A DNA stretch of 38,038 nt from Patescibacteria group bacterium AH-259-L07 (GCA_027718005.1 JALLOP010000002.1:1-38038), one strand, 5' to 3'. Shown: positions 32,001 through 37,714, counted from the first letter of the stretch. Notes: generated from the letters alone by a model not told the origin. A program made the numbers and translations.

Positions 32001-33103
32001 ATTTAGCTTTTTTAACAGGCAAGGTGGCTTGGAATTTAGCAACCCAGCCATTGTCTTATATAATGAATGTTCCAATGGAAACTGGTATCAGAAATTCAAT
32101 TATAGCTATTGGCAAATCTTTCAATAAGTCATTAAGAGAATATGTTAAAATAAATTCAAATGTATTGGCTATCAAAAGCGGAGATATTAGGGCAATAGCC
32201 ATTGGAGAGGGAAGAAATATACAAAATAGAATTTATAAAACCAAGATAAATCACTACAACGATTTTATTTCTATGTTGGGATCGATAGAAGAAAGGGAAT
32301 TAACAAGAGCTTCCTTTATAGCTGGATTAGAACGAGCAAAACAATTAGGACTTAAGGGCGAAGATACTATATGGTTTGCTGATTTAACTGCCGCAAGAAC
32401 ACAATCAATGTATAATAAAGAAAATAGAGCATTGATATTAAATAGCGACATTGCAAGAACCATGTTTCCTTTTCAAAGTTTTTCTGTTGAAATGTTTAAT
32501 CATTTTAAAGAAATATCCACCAAGGCAAGTGGGGCAATGCGATTAACATATAGACAGAGATTTGGTAAATTATTTGGATTGTTAGTTGGGTTGTATTTAG
32601 CAAATTTATATTCGGAAGCATTAACGGGACGCAAAAAAACAACAATCGGCACTTTTGTTCCTTTCTTTGGGGCTTATGTTGATATGTTAATTGCCAAAGG
32701 GGCAGGCAAAGAATATTATGGTGGTAGAAGCCCTATAACTGTTATTCAAATATTACGAGATGGCTTAGATGGAGCGAGGGATTATATAGAGCATGGAAGT
32801 ATAAAGAGATTAAGAAAACTTGCTCTTAATTTCGGATTAGCACTTGGAGGAATTGGCGGAGGGGGACAAATAAACAATATCATAGATGGCATAATGGCTA
32901 ATATAAACGAAGATGTTAGAAATATCAAAGGAGATGTTATGTTTGAAGTAAAAGATGCCGAAAGTAAAATAAAAGCACCTATTTTTGGAATATGGGCTAC
33001 AAAAGAAGGCAAAGAATATTGGTTGCCAAAAGAAAAGAAAAAGAAGCCTGGTTTACCCAAATTACCAAGTCTTCCTAAATTACCTAAGTTACCTAATATT
33101 TAA
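29078..33103 (+). CDS. Giant polyvalent virion protein with N-terminal HNH domain
   Basis: A 1341-residue protein, the largest in the phage. Two short LSAF repeats start it (LDLSAFGI, LNLSAFQI). An HNH nuclease signature follows: EVDHIIPLALGGTEDPHNL at residues 82-100. Residues of about 360-440 are Pro/Val/Lys-rich, then coiled coil to about 700. The C-terminal 600 residues resemble large polyvalent proteins injected with phage DNA (GYIENYIPHI near 840; a hydrophobic FGLLVGLYLANLYSEAL near 1170). The tail ends in LPKLP repeats. It probably enters the host with the genome. The HNH domain could cut competing DNA or assist entry. Confidence 0.75.
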   Translation: MALDLSAFGIKTKDPIEEKEPEIGKLNLSAFQIPQFLGGGEFRGRSTLQPSELEPFKTERGGLGTIEKREIRGGTFLETEKEVDHIIPLALGGTEDPHNLQALKNKKTITQTIFDAFTGKKRLPSDYKPKNRQEGKMVVEWKAINKYESGEISLAEARGAVINWEDPAIFLHEEREKLKPPIDIFDLFKKKEEPRFEIPITEEEKRRVVKPSLLPEPSIWKGNLPEFVKHSFKKQLQKERIYSWFIKTQPERNREIQTFAPLIFTYEGRNKLVEQGKITPEEAEIYSVIPEYLPVFTGMRQMGVKELTKMIGKASEYKSGQQFAEAIAKKFGTNVTEVNKGFAKFGMPNAQKLWEFATGRTTALTIPKRPIPGIKGKPPIITPPPAPVKPVLPVLPKIPVKPVSKITEKVKIPTIPSVGVKPEVKPVVPEEVRPLPKDIKRVEPEVRVTERELREVISKELRPLAEEVKKFKSPEEFIKKLKSIDDELVRLRSTIPTIEKRIQKLPKEDRFLAEVVAGEKLQPDIIRAFTEKFDVGEDALRRFFNLAKVIEFKPKVKPILKGLEPLAKEARKFKSSEEFVDFIEKSIVKRKIEVPVGMKGIPEVEREINRLQNIIRKNFVVDAKLSKSQLTDFYNQAVKEVKPIVKAKTKVKPKLKPEKVPIKAVSDFKNFINLKKIKTKDIPYKEMDIAERTTPKGNKLPAIRKTGFFATKDIEDAFVRDVYNQTLPPHLMALKQDGYKLGGKFGVIFRRIWKPTEKAIRNEKEFISSHSKLIRQLGKKHHIKPSEKNLKHLSDVIEGKVKATPKEEAYLKELRTVLDDLRNQANAVRRIMGKKEIGYIENYIPHIQKTALWSELLSNRATISDNLDFIIPNQAKNPFAYKRMFELLPDAERNLYILLDRYIRAISKDIYLAPAIENIKVYNSVLKNRELTNASRYWDEYIRTGLIGKQHKLDLSLSIGLKGRKVLQKWNNMVNLAFLTGKVAWNLATQPLSYIMNVPMETGIRNSIIAIGKSFNKSLREYVKINSNVLAIKSGDIRAIAIGEGRNIQNRIYKTKINHYNDFISMLGSIEERELTRASFIAGLERAKQLGLKGEDTIWFADLTAARTQSMYNKENRALILNSDIARTMFPFQSFSVEMFNHFKEISTKASGAMRLTYRQRFGKLFGLLVGLYLANLYSEALTGRKKTTIGTFVPFFGAYVDMLIAKGAGKEYYGGRSPITVIQILRDGLDGARDYIEHGSIKRLRKLALNFGLALGGIGGGGQINNIIDGIMANINEDVRNIKGDVMFEVKDAESKIKAPIFGIWATKEGKEYWLPKEKKKKPGLPKLPSLPKLPKLPNI

Positions 33104-33204
33104 AATGTTTCTTCCAAATAAATCCCAAATACCACACCCATTAAAATTAAACCTATTATAAGCATCCAATATACTTCTGCATCTTCTTTTAATATATTTT
33201 TCAT
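33100..33204 (-). CDS. Single-span membrane micro-protein
   Basis: A 34-residue ORF on the minus strand (start ATG at 33204): a short acidic start, then a hydrophobic helix VYWMLIIGLILMGVVFGIY, then EETF. It overlaps the end of the giant virion gene by 4 bases. It may share the minus-strand transcript with the secreted protein gene upstream. Short membrane peptides of this kind can act in lysis or exclusion. It is small, so the call is tentative. Confidence 0.45.
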   Translation of the reverse strand: MKNILKEDAEVYWMLIIGLILMGVVFGIYLEETF

Positions 33205-33216
33205 AAACTATTTCTT

Positions 33217-33327
33217 ATGACTAAAAAAATTAAAACTCAAGGCAAAATTTACTTCGCTAACGGAAAATATTTTGGAGTTATCGGAAAAGTTAAACAAAAG
33301 AATAAAGATAAATATTCAAATTCTTAA
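33217..33327 (+). CDS. Possible micro-protein
   Basis: A 36-codon plus-strand ORF, MTKKIKTQGKIYFANGKYF..., basic and beta-like. It lies in a gap between convergent genes. No ribosome-binding site and no family recognised; coding is uncertain. Confidence 0.35.
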   Translation: MTKKIKTQGKIYFANGKYFGVIGKVKQKNKDKYSNS

Positions 33328-33332
33328 AAAGG

Positions 33333-34112
33333 TTAAAATAGAGGATTATCAATCCATTGTAGCGTTTTGTTGATTTCCTCTAATTTACTATTTAATGTAT
33401 CCATTTGACTTCTACTAATTGATCTATCAAGTTGATCAAGGTAATCATAAATAGATGGATCAATAGGGGCAACAGAATACTCTAATTTAAGTTTTAGCTT
33501 AGTAAGTTCTAATCGGGCTGATTCGGCCATTTCTTTATAAGCGAGCGCGGCCTCAAGGGCTTTCACATAATCTTCTAATACTTCGCTTATCGCTTTCTCA
33601 AATTTTATATCCACATCACTTTTATTATAACTATTTTGAGCTAATGTTTCATACGCTTCCTGCCATTCTGTAACATTGTCTATACAAGTATTCCGGTCCT
33701 GCAGAATTACTAAATGTTCATTTTTAAAGAAATTTAAATCTTTCTGACATTGCTGATACCCTGGATTATCCTTATAAACAATCTTTTCAACCGGTATTTC
33801 TTTGATAATTTCTTTTGGGACTTCCTTAATAATTTCCTTGACGACAATTTTTTCAACAGGGACTTCCTTAATTATTATTTCGGGTTCGCAAATTTTTGTA
33901 GAGGAAGATTCAGAGGAAGATTCATAGGAAGATTTTTTTGGTGATGTTTCAATTTGAGACAATTCTTTTTTAAACACTTGACCAACTGAAGATTTTATAT
34001 TTGACCACGAAAACCAATCAAAAAAACCAGCATTAGCCGGTTGAATATTAATAAAAGATAATAATAAAAGAAGAGATATAACGATTATTAAATTCTTTTT
34101 ACCCCACATCAT
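33333..34112 (-). CDS. Secreted protein, probable lysogenic-conversion gene
   Basis: A 259-residue protein on the strand opposite to the late genes. A signal peptide (KKNLIIVISLLLLLSF... with ANA-G cleavage near residue 28) is followed by a Ser-rich stretch. Next come repeats of the type KEVPVEKIV / KEIIKEVPKEI / KEIPVEKIV (about 80-115), then a helical coiled-coil domain. Own promoter, opposite strand and export signal are marks of a lysogeny 'moron' altering the host surface, for example to block superinfection. The message should be leaderless (TATAAT 6 bases before ATG). Confidence 0.75.
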   Translation of the reverse strand: MMWGKKNLIIVISLLLLLSFINIQPANAGFFDWFSWSNIKSSVGQVFKKELSQIETSPKKSSYESSSESSSTKICEPEIIIKEVPVEKIVVKEIIKEVPKEIIKEIPVEKIVYKDNPGYQQCQKDLNFFKNEHLVILQDRNTCIDNVTEWQEAYETLAQNSYNKSDVDIKFEKAISEVLEDYVKALEAALAYKEMAESARLELTKLKLKLEYSVAPIDPSIYDYLDQLDRSISRSQMDTLNSKLEEINKTLQWIDNPLF

Positions 34113-34118
34113 ATTTTA

Positions 34119-34146
34119 ATTATAACAGATATTAGAAAAAAGTCAA
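34119..34146 (-). promoter_or_regulatory. Sigma70 promoter of the secreted protein gene, leaderless
   Basis: On the minus strand TTGACT (34146-34141), 16 bases, TATAAT (34124-34119), then 6 bases to the ATG at 34112. This repeats the arrangement at 20117-20145. The same bases form the region before the divergent holin-like gene at 34148. Confidence 0.75.
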
Positions 34147-34147
34147 T

Positions 34148-34375
34148 ATGCCAGATAAAATTTCACCAAAAAATAATGAACAAGATAGACAATTAGCCAA
34201 AGTTGAACAAAGAGTTGAAGATTGGTTTGTTTTGTTTGATAAATTTATAATTAACGATTTTCATTCTCTTAAAAAAAGAGTAGAAAAGATTGATATTCGC
34301 GTTTGGGGGATTCTGATTACTCTTATAACAATTCTTTTAGGAGTGATTGGTATTTTAGTAAAGTTGTTTAAATAG
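34148..34375 (+). CDS. Holin-like protein, XhlA-style
   Basis: A 75-residue protein: charged N-terminal helix, then FHSLKKRVEKIDIRVWGILI leading into one hydrophobic helix (ILITLITILLGVIGILVKLF, residues of about 54-73). This layout matches XhlA-type hemolysin/holin proteins common in phages. It is divergent from the secreted protein gene and upstream of the cysteine peptidase, consistent with a lysis cassette. Confidence 0.65.
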   Translation: MPDKISPKNNEQDRQLAKVEQRVEDWFVLFDKFIINDFHSLKKRVEKIDIRVWGILITLITILLGVIGILVKLFK

Positions 34376-34381
34376 AGATGT

Positions 34382-34456
34382 ATGTCATATCAACTCTTTT
34401 ATAAAAATGCACCACAAGTGATTCTGGTGCGTCACAAACACAAAAAATATGCCTAA
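34382..34456 (+). CDS. Possible short ORF before the peptidase gene
   Basis: A 24-codon ORF (MSYQLFYKNAPQVILVRHKH...) overlapping the start of the cysteine peptidase gene by 8 bases. Within it gcacc (34410s) can pair with ggtgc (34425s). It could be a coupled leader or chance. Low confidence. Confidence 0.3.
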   Translation: MSYQLFYKNAPQVILVRHKHKKYA

Positions 34457-35393
34457 ACATCGTAAATATCCTAAAAACTTCGGTTTGATCATAGAAGAGC
34501 CGCGTCCGTCTGATTGGCAATTTGGCGTTAGCGCAATAGATGAGACGCCGATTAATCCTTCAGGCGATTGGTCTAACTTTAGACCAGCCATAGAATATCA
34601 GCATTATCCTAACTTTGATACAATGGGGTGCGTTTCATTCTCGGCTCTTAACTGCTTGGAAACATTACACAATTTTAAATATGGAAAAATAATAAACCGC
34701 TCTGATAGATTTACTGTTGTAGCTTCGGAAACCACTATTAAAGGGAACACCTTTGTTAAAGTAGGGGATAGTATTAGGAAATTACACGGAACGATTGATC
34801 AAGGCAGGTGGACTTTTACCGGCACTACGCGAGAGCAGTATTTTGGAATTATCCCACAAGTATTATTTGATGAAGGATTAGATTGGCTCAACTTTTACAA
34901 CGTAAATTATGAATGGGCTCATCCGCCCTTTGCCGCACAGTTAATGCAAGCCCTGAAAACCGCTCCGATACAAGTTACCGTTTATGGATGGGAGAATCCT
35001 GTTAATGGGATTTACCAGCGGACAGAGAGAATAAATAATCACGCGGTAATGTTGTTTAATTATAAGGAGGGAGAATGGTGGGAGATACTGGATCATTATG
35101 ATATCGATGTTAAGAGACTGGCGTGGAATTTTCATTTTGGTTATGCCTTTAGATATAATATAAATAAAATAAAACTTATGAAATTAGTAAGAGTTCCAAA
35201 ATTTTCAACAGTTTATTTAGTTGTAAATAATATAGCTACGCCTATCGGAAATGAAAAAATTTATCAAAAACATTTTAACGATCCTGAATGGAAATTGATC
35301 GAAATTATATCAAAAGAAGATTTGACTAAACATAAAATAGTTGATAAAATGATAGATAAGGAATTAGTTAAAAATGTAATTGATAAAATATAA
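34449..35393 (+). CDS. Papain-like cysteine peptidase, putative lysis enzyme
   Basis: A 314-residue protein with features of the papain (C1) fold. The nucleophile Cys61 lies in TMGCVSFSALNCLE, a His198 in INNHAVMLFNY, and then a polar Asp/Trp segment GEWWEILDHYD (about 208-218) that could supply the third residue. There is no signal peptide. Phages often use such folds in endolysins or in tail lysins, and no other endolysin candidate is seen here. The holin-like gene lies immediately upstream. The C-terminal 90 residues are basic and may bind the target. Function is inferred from context. Confidence 0.7.
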   Translation: MPKHRKYPKNFGLIIEEPRPSDWQFGVSAIDETPINPSGDWSNFRPAIEYQHYPNFDTMGCVSFSALNCLETLHNFKYGKIINRSDRFTVVASETTIKGNTFVKVGDSIRKLHGTIDQGRWTFTGTTREQYFGIIPQVLFDEGLDWLNFYNVNYEWAHPPFAAQLMQALKTAPIQVTVYGWENPVNGIYQRTERINNHAVMLFNYKEGEWWEILDHYDIDVKRLAWNFHFGYAFRYNINKIKLMKLVRVPKFSTVYLVVNNIATPIGNEKIYQKHFNDPEWKLIEIISKEDLTKHKIVDKMIDKELVKNVIDKI

Positions 35394-35396
35394 TTT

Positions 35397-35861
35397 ATGA
35401 TAAAAGGAAGTAAACATTCAGAAGAAATCAAAAGAAAAATAAGCAATTCTCTTAAAGGAAATAAAAACCCTTTTTGGGGCAAACATCATACAGAGGAATC
35501 TAAGATAAAGATGAGCAAAGCGCATACAGGAAAAAAATTATCTGAAGAGCATAGAATAAATATGAGCAAAGCCCTTAAGGGCAGAAAAAAATCAGAAGAA
35601 CATAAGAGAAATATAAGCAAAGCACAATTAGGAGAAAAAAATCATTTATGGAAAGGAGATAAGGTAGGTTATCGCGCTCTCCATAGATGGGTTGAAAAAT
35701 GGAAGGGTAAACCAACTCAATGTGAACATTGTAAAGAAGATGGATTAATTGATAAACAAATAAATTGGGCAAACAAATCAGGAAACTATTTAAGGGACTT
35801 AAGAGATTGGATTAGATTATGTGTTAAATGTCATAGAGAATATGACAAAGGATCAATATAA
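35397..35861 (+). CDS. HNH homing endonuclease with NUMOD3-like repeats
   Basis: A 154-residue protein. Three or four repeats of the SEEHRINMSKALKGRK type occupy the first 80 residues. The C-terminal domain has CEHCKEDG, INWANKSGNYLRDLRDW and CVKCHREY, closely matching the minus-strand gene at 19640-20110. It starts 3 bases after the peptidase stop and is the last gene before the control region. Confidence 0.85.
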   Translation: MIKGSKHSEEIKRKISNSLKGNKNPFWGKHHTEESKIKMSKAHTGKKLSEEHRINMSKALKGRKKSEEHKRNISKAQLGEKNHLWKGDKVGYRALHRWVEKWKGKPTQCEHCKEDGLIDKQINWANKSGNYLRDLRDWIRLCVKCHREYDKGSI

Positions 35862-35932
35862 GGAAAGAGTCAAGAATGGTTGGGGTTTATAATTAGGAAT
35901 TGATTTGCTATTGAAAGGTCATTGAATTGATC

Positions 35933-35961
35933 CGTGGATAACTGTGGATAACTGTGGATAA
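35933..35961 (+). other. Candidate replication origin: three tandem DnaA boxes
   Basis: cgtggataa (35933-35941), tgtggataa (35943-35951) and tgtggataa (35953-35961) lie exactly 10 bp apart, one helical turn each. The last two are perfect DnaA boxes on this strand. A T run and AT-rich DNA with several gat triplets follow (35963-35990), like an unwinding element. A further tgtggataa is at 4450-4458, inside the left-end hairpin. Confidence 0.7.
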
Positions 35962-35996
35962 CTTTTTTTGATATTGTGATATAATAAAATACGCTA

Positions 35997-36024
35997 TTGA
36001 CAAATTTTCAAGATTTTGTATAAT
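35997..36024 (+). promoter_or_regulatory. Sigma70-type promoter
   Basis: TTGACA (35997-36002), 16 bases, TATAAT (36019-36024): full consensus boxes directly after the DnaA-box array. It would drive the short transcript ending at the terminator near 36136. Confidence 0.8.
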
Positions 36025-36030
36025 AGTATT

Positions 36031-36137
36031 ATATATGACTCACCATCAGCAAACAACAACAAGTAATATACTTTTATTAAAAAATAAAAGAACCCGCTAC
36101 AATTATATTACATTGTAGGGATTCTTTTGTTTTTTAA
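36031..36137 (+). ncRNA. Short transcript unit with a 27-codon ORF
   Basis: A strong promoter and a strong terminator lie about 105 bases apart. Between them is an ORF at 36035-36118 (MTHHQQTTTSNILLLKN...) whose stop lies inside the terminator stem. It may be a small RNA, a leader-peptide attenuator, or a replication control RNA next to the origin. Start of transcription is near 36031 by promoter geometry, again almost at the ATG. Confidence 0.55.
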
Positions 36138-36139
36138 TT
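36086..36139 (+). terminator. Intrinsic terminator of the short transcript
   Basis: ctacaat (36097-36103) pairs with attgtag (36112-36118), then cc with gg and aaaagaa with ttctttt (36086-36092, 36122-36128), with one bulge and one mismatch. A T-rich tail follows to 36139. Confidence 0.75.
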
Positions 36140-36283
36140 TAATGGACCCTTGGGGGGTCAAACCCCTCGCGCGCTAACACAGATGGTTATAAATCATCTT
36201 TCACCTGATCGGGTGAGCCAGGGCCCTTATGTAGGGTCCCTTAAAACAATCAAACAATCATTTTTAAGGGTCCATTAAATTAA
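36134..36283. repeat. 150-nt element closed by an 18-bp perfect inverted repeat
   Basis: 36134-36151 pairs perfectly with 36266-36283 (core aatggaccctt / aagggtccatt). Inside are four further hairpins: gggg-tcaaa-cccc near 36155-36167, agatg/catct near 36181-36198, tcacc/ggtga near 36201-36216, and gggccct/agggtcc near 36221-36239. No ORF is present. Possible roles are an ssDNA origin, a packaging or recombination site, or a structured RNA; the sequence alone does not decide. Confidence 0.7.
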
Positions 36284-36369
36284 TTATAATATTCCAGAAA
36301 ATTTATGTCAAGGTCTGAAAGGCAATAAATTTTACACATTTTATCAACATTCTAATATGTCATTTTATT

Positions 36370-36393
36370 CTTGTCATTCCTGACAAGTTTTTT
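36370..36393 (+). terminator. Intrinsic terminator
   Basis: cttgtca (36370-36376) pairs with tgacaag (36381-36387) around loop ttcc, followed by six Ts. It ends transcription coming from the left before the regulator promoter. No gene is seen in 36284-36369. Confidence 0.8.
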
Positions 36394-36419
36394 ATTTTAT
36401 AGGAGTGGACAAATAGGGG

Positions 36420-36447
36420 TTGACAAAATTATTATATCTGTTACTAT
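36420..36447 (+). promoter_or_regulatory. Promoter of the small regulator gene
   Basis: TTGACA (36420-36425), 16 bases, TACTAT (36442-36447). The -10 box lies inside the palindromic operator at 36439-36457, so a bound protein would block it. Confidence 0.7.
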
Positions 36448-36457
36448 TTATGTAACA
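36439..36457. promoter_or_regulatory. Palindromic operator, copy 1
   Basis: TGTTAC-tatttat-GTAACA is a perfect 6-bp inverted repeat with a 7-base spacer, overlapping the -10 box. A close variant (TGTTAC-atttat-GAAACG) begins 41 bases further, at 36480. Autoregulation by the downstream protein is likely. Confidence 0.7.
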
Positions 36458-36479
36458 CCATTATTCTAATATTCTATTT

Positions 36480-36497
36480 TGTTACATTTATGAAACG
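36480..36497. promoter_or_regulatory. Palindromic operator, copy 2 (imperfect)
   Basis: TGTTACATTTATGAAACG resembles the operator at 36439-36457 and overlaps the ATG at 36490. The distance of 41 bp (about four turns) would allow two dimers on one DNA face. Confidence 0.5.
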
Positions 36498-36672
36498 GGT
36501 ATTAAAAATTGTTAAACAATACCGCAAAATAGGGGATTCTCTTTTAGAAGCATATATAAAAGACCGGGCAGAGGAGGGGCACTCTCTTGCTGATATTAAA
36601 GAGGAGTTGAAAAAAGCAAAGATCGATTTTTCACGAACCCATATTTGGAGGTTTGTTAATAAAAAGAAATAA
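36490..36672 (+). CDS. Small helix-turn-helix-like regulator
   Basis: A 60-residue basic protein. Residues of about 25-57 read as a helix-turn-helix: AEEGHSLADIKEELKK for the first helices and SRTHIWRFVNKKK for the recognition helix, similar to resolvase-type or Xis-type DNA-binding modules. It is flanked by operators and lies upstream of the integrase. It could be the lysogeny regulator or an excisionase. No CI-like repressor is present elsewhere, so this is the best candidate for control of integration and lysogeny. The C-terminal bases overlap the terminator of the minus-strand RNA. Confidence 0.7.
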   Translation: MKRVLKIVKQYRKIGDSLLEAYIKDRAEEGHSLADIKEELKKAKIDFSRTHIWRFVNKKK

Positions 36673-36754
36673 AAAAGCACCCGCATTTTCAGCGGGTCTG
36701 GGAGGAAAGTCCCAGCATTTCAGTTTGCAAAAGCTCTTGCTACTGAATTGGCTC
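36668..36754 (-). ncRNA. Candidate small RNA opposite the integrase leader
   Basis: A minus-strand promoter at 36761-36788 points left. About 85 nt later an intrinsic terminator on the same strand follows: stem acccgc/gcgggt (36697-36679) and then gcttttttattt. Between them are two more hairpins: ttcagt/actgaa (36719-36724 with 36742-36747) and ctggga-ctttcc-tcccag (36715-36698). The six-base loop ctttcc is exactly complementary to ggaaag at 36795-36800, just before the integrase start. A plus-strand structured leader is the alternative reading. Confidence 0.5.
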
Positions 36755-36760
36755 AATATA

Positions 36761-36788
36761 ATTATAGCACGCCTTAAATAAGTGTAAA
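36761..36788 (-). promoter_or_regulatory. Promoter of the candidate small RNA
   Basis: On the minus strand TTTACA (36788-36783), 16 bases, TATAAT (36766-36761). Both boxes are close to consensus. The spacer lies inside the hairpin before the integrase start. Confidence 0.6.
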
Positions 36789-36805
36789 GGCGTTGGAAAG
36801 GTGCT

Positions 36806-37684
36806 ATGCGAATTGAGGATAAATTTTTAGATTATCTGAGTTATCTCAGGAGGACTGGGTTAACTGAGAAAACAGTAACCGAACATCGGCGATTTTTATT
36901 TGGCTCAATTTCTCATTCAGTCTCAAGGACTAAAATTAAAAAATTAAAACTAACCGATATCGCTAAAACTATCGAGGCAGGAAAGGTGCACGGGGAATAC
37001 GGCAGTCAACGATCGGTTGTTACTTTACGGCGTTATTTAAAGTATTTACAAGACACCGGCGTTAGGATCCCCTTTGACTGGCGCGATATCAAGGTGCCGC
37101 AAGTCCCGGAGAAAGAAAAAATTTCTTTAACAAAAGAGGAGCTGGAAAAGATTTTTAAAAATATAATGACATCATCGGCCAAACCCCAATGTCGTCTCCG
37201 TATGCGCACCTTGTTTGAGGTGTTGTTTTCTACGGGGATGAGAATATCAGAGGCACTTTCCTTGACAAGGGAACAGTTTAAGGAAATAAAAAAAACTAAG
37301 GAAACAATTATCAGGGGCAAGGGTGGCGATGAGCGTATAGTTTATTTTACTGATCGGGCAATCGAGTGGATTGAAAGAAATTTAAAAGCGAGAAATGATG
37401 ACTGTCCGGCGCTTTTTATTAATACACTCGGCAGGCCCCTAATAATGGTAACGGCAAAAAGCGACTTGCTTCGTCACCGGGACGAGTGGGGCATACCAAA
37501 GCGCGTGCATTTTCATATTGTTAGACGGACGCTGGCAACACTCTTGATAGAAGGCGGGGCGGATATGAAGTCAACACAAACTATTCTTGGACATCGATCT
37601 CCTCGCACAACATTAAGATATTATGTAACGGTAAATCGCAAAAGAGCGAAGCAAGTTCATCAGAGAATATTGGCAACAATTTGA
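36806..37684 (+). CDS. int: Tyrosine recombinase (phage integrase)
   Basis: A 292-residue XerC/D-like tyrosine recombinase. The N-terminal SAM-like core-binding domain covers about residues 1-95. The catalytic domain shows Arg146 (STGMRISEAL), Lys172 (RGKGGDERI), His237-x-x-Arg240 (HIVRR), His263 (LGHRSPRTTLRYY) and the nucleophile Tyr272 or Tyr273. It integrates and excises the phage at the rpsI 3' end, and attR begins 157 bases downstream. Before the ATG, cgcctt/aaggcg (36770-36792) forms a hairpin and the weak ribosome-binding site ggaaagg sits between it and the start, so access could be regulated. All catalytic residues are present. Confidence 0.95.
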   Translation: MRIEDKFLDYLSYLRRTGLTEKTVTEHRRFLFGSISHSVSRTKIKKLKLTDIAKTIEAGKVHGEYGSQRSVVTLRRYLKYLQDTGVRIPFDWRDIKVPQVPEKEKISLTKEELEKIFKNIMTSSAKPQCRLRMRTLFEVLFSTGMRISEALSLTREQFKEIKKTKETIIRGKGGDERIVYFTDRAIEWIERNLKARNDDCPALFINTLGRPLIMVTAKSDLLRHRDEWGIPKRVHFHIVRRTLATLLIEGGADMKSTQTILGHRSPRTTLRYYVTVNRKRAKQVHQRILATI

Positions 37685-37685
37685 G

Positions 37686-37714
37686 TTGCTTGATCGATTA
37701 AAGTATGGTATAAT
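37686..37714 (+). promoter_or_regulatory. Outward-facing promoter at the phage right end
   Basis: TTGCTT (37686-37691), 17 bases, TATAAT (37709-37714). It reads through attR into host DNA. No ORF of note follows inside the phage, only about 125 bases of AT-rich DNA (37715-37840). In the excised circle it would read across attP to the terminator at 4466-4494. Confidence 0.75.

Noticed and set aside
36698..36715. gggaggaaagtccc resembles the conserved GAGGAAAGUCC of RNase P RNA
   Set aside because: Only this short piece matches; the rest of the RNase P core is missing and the bases form a simple hairpin between a terminator and a promoter.
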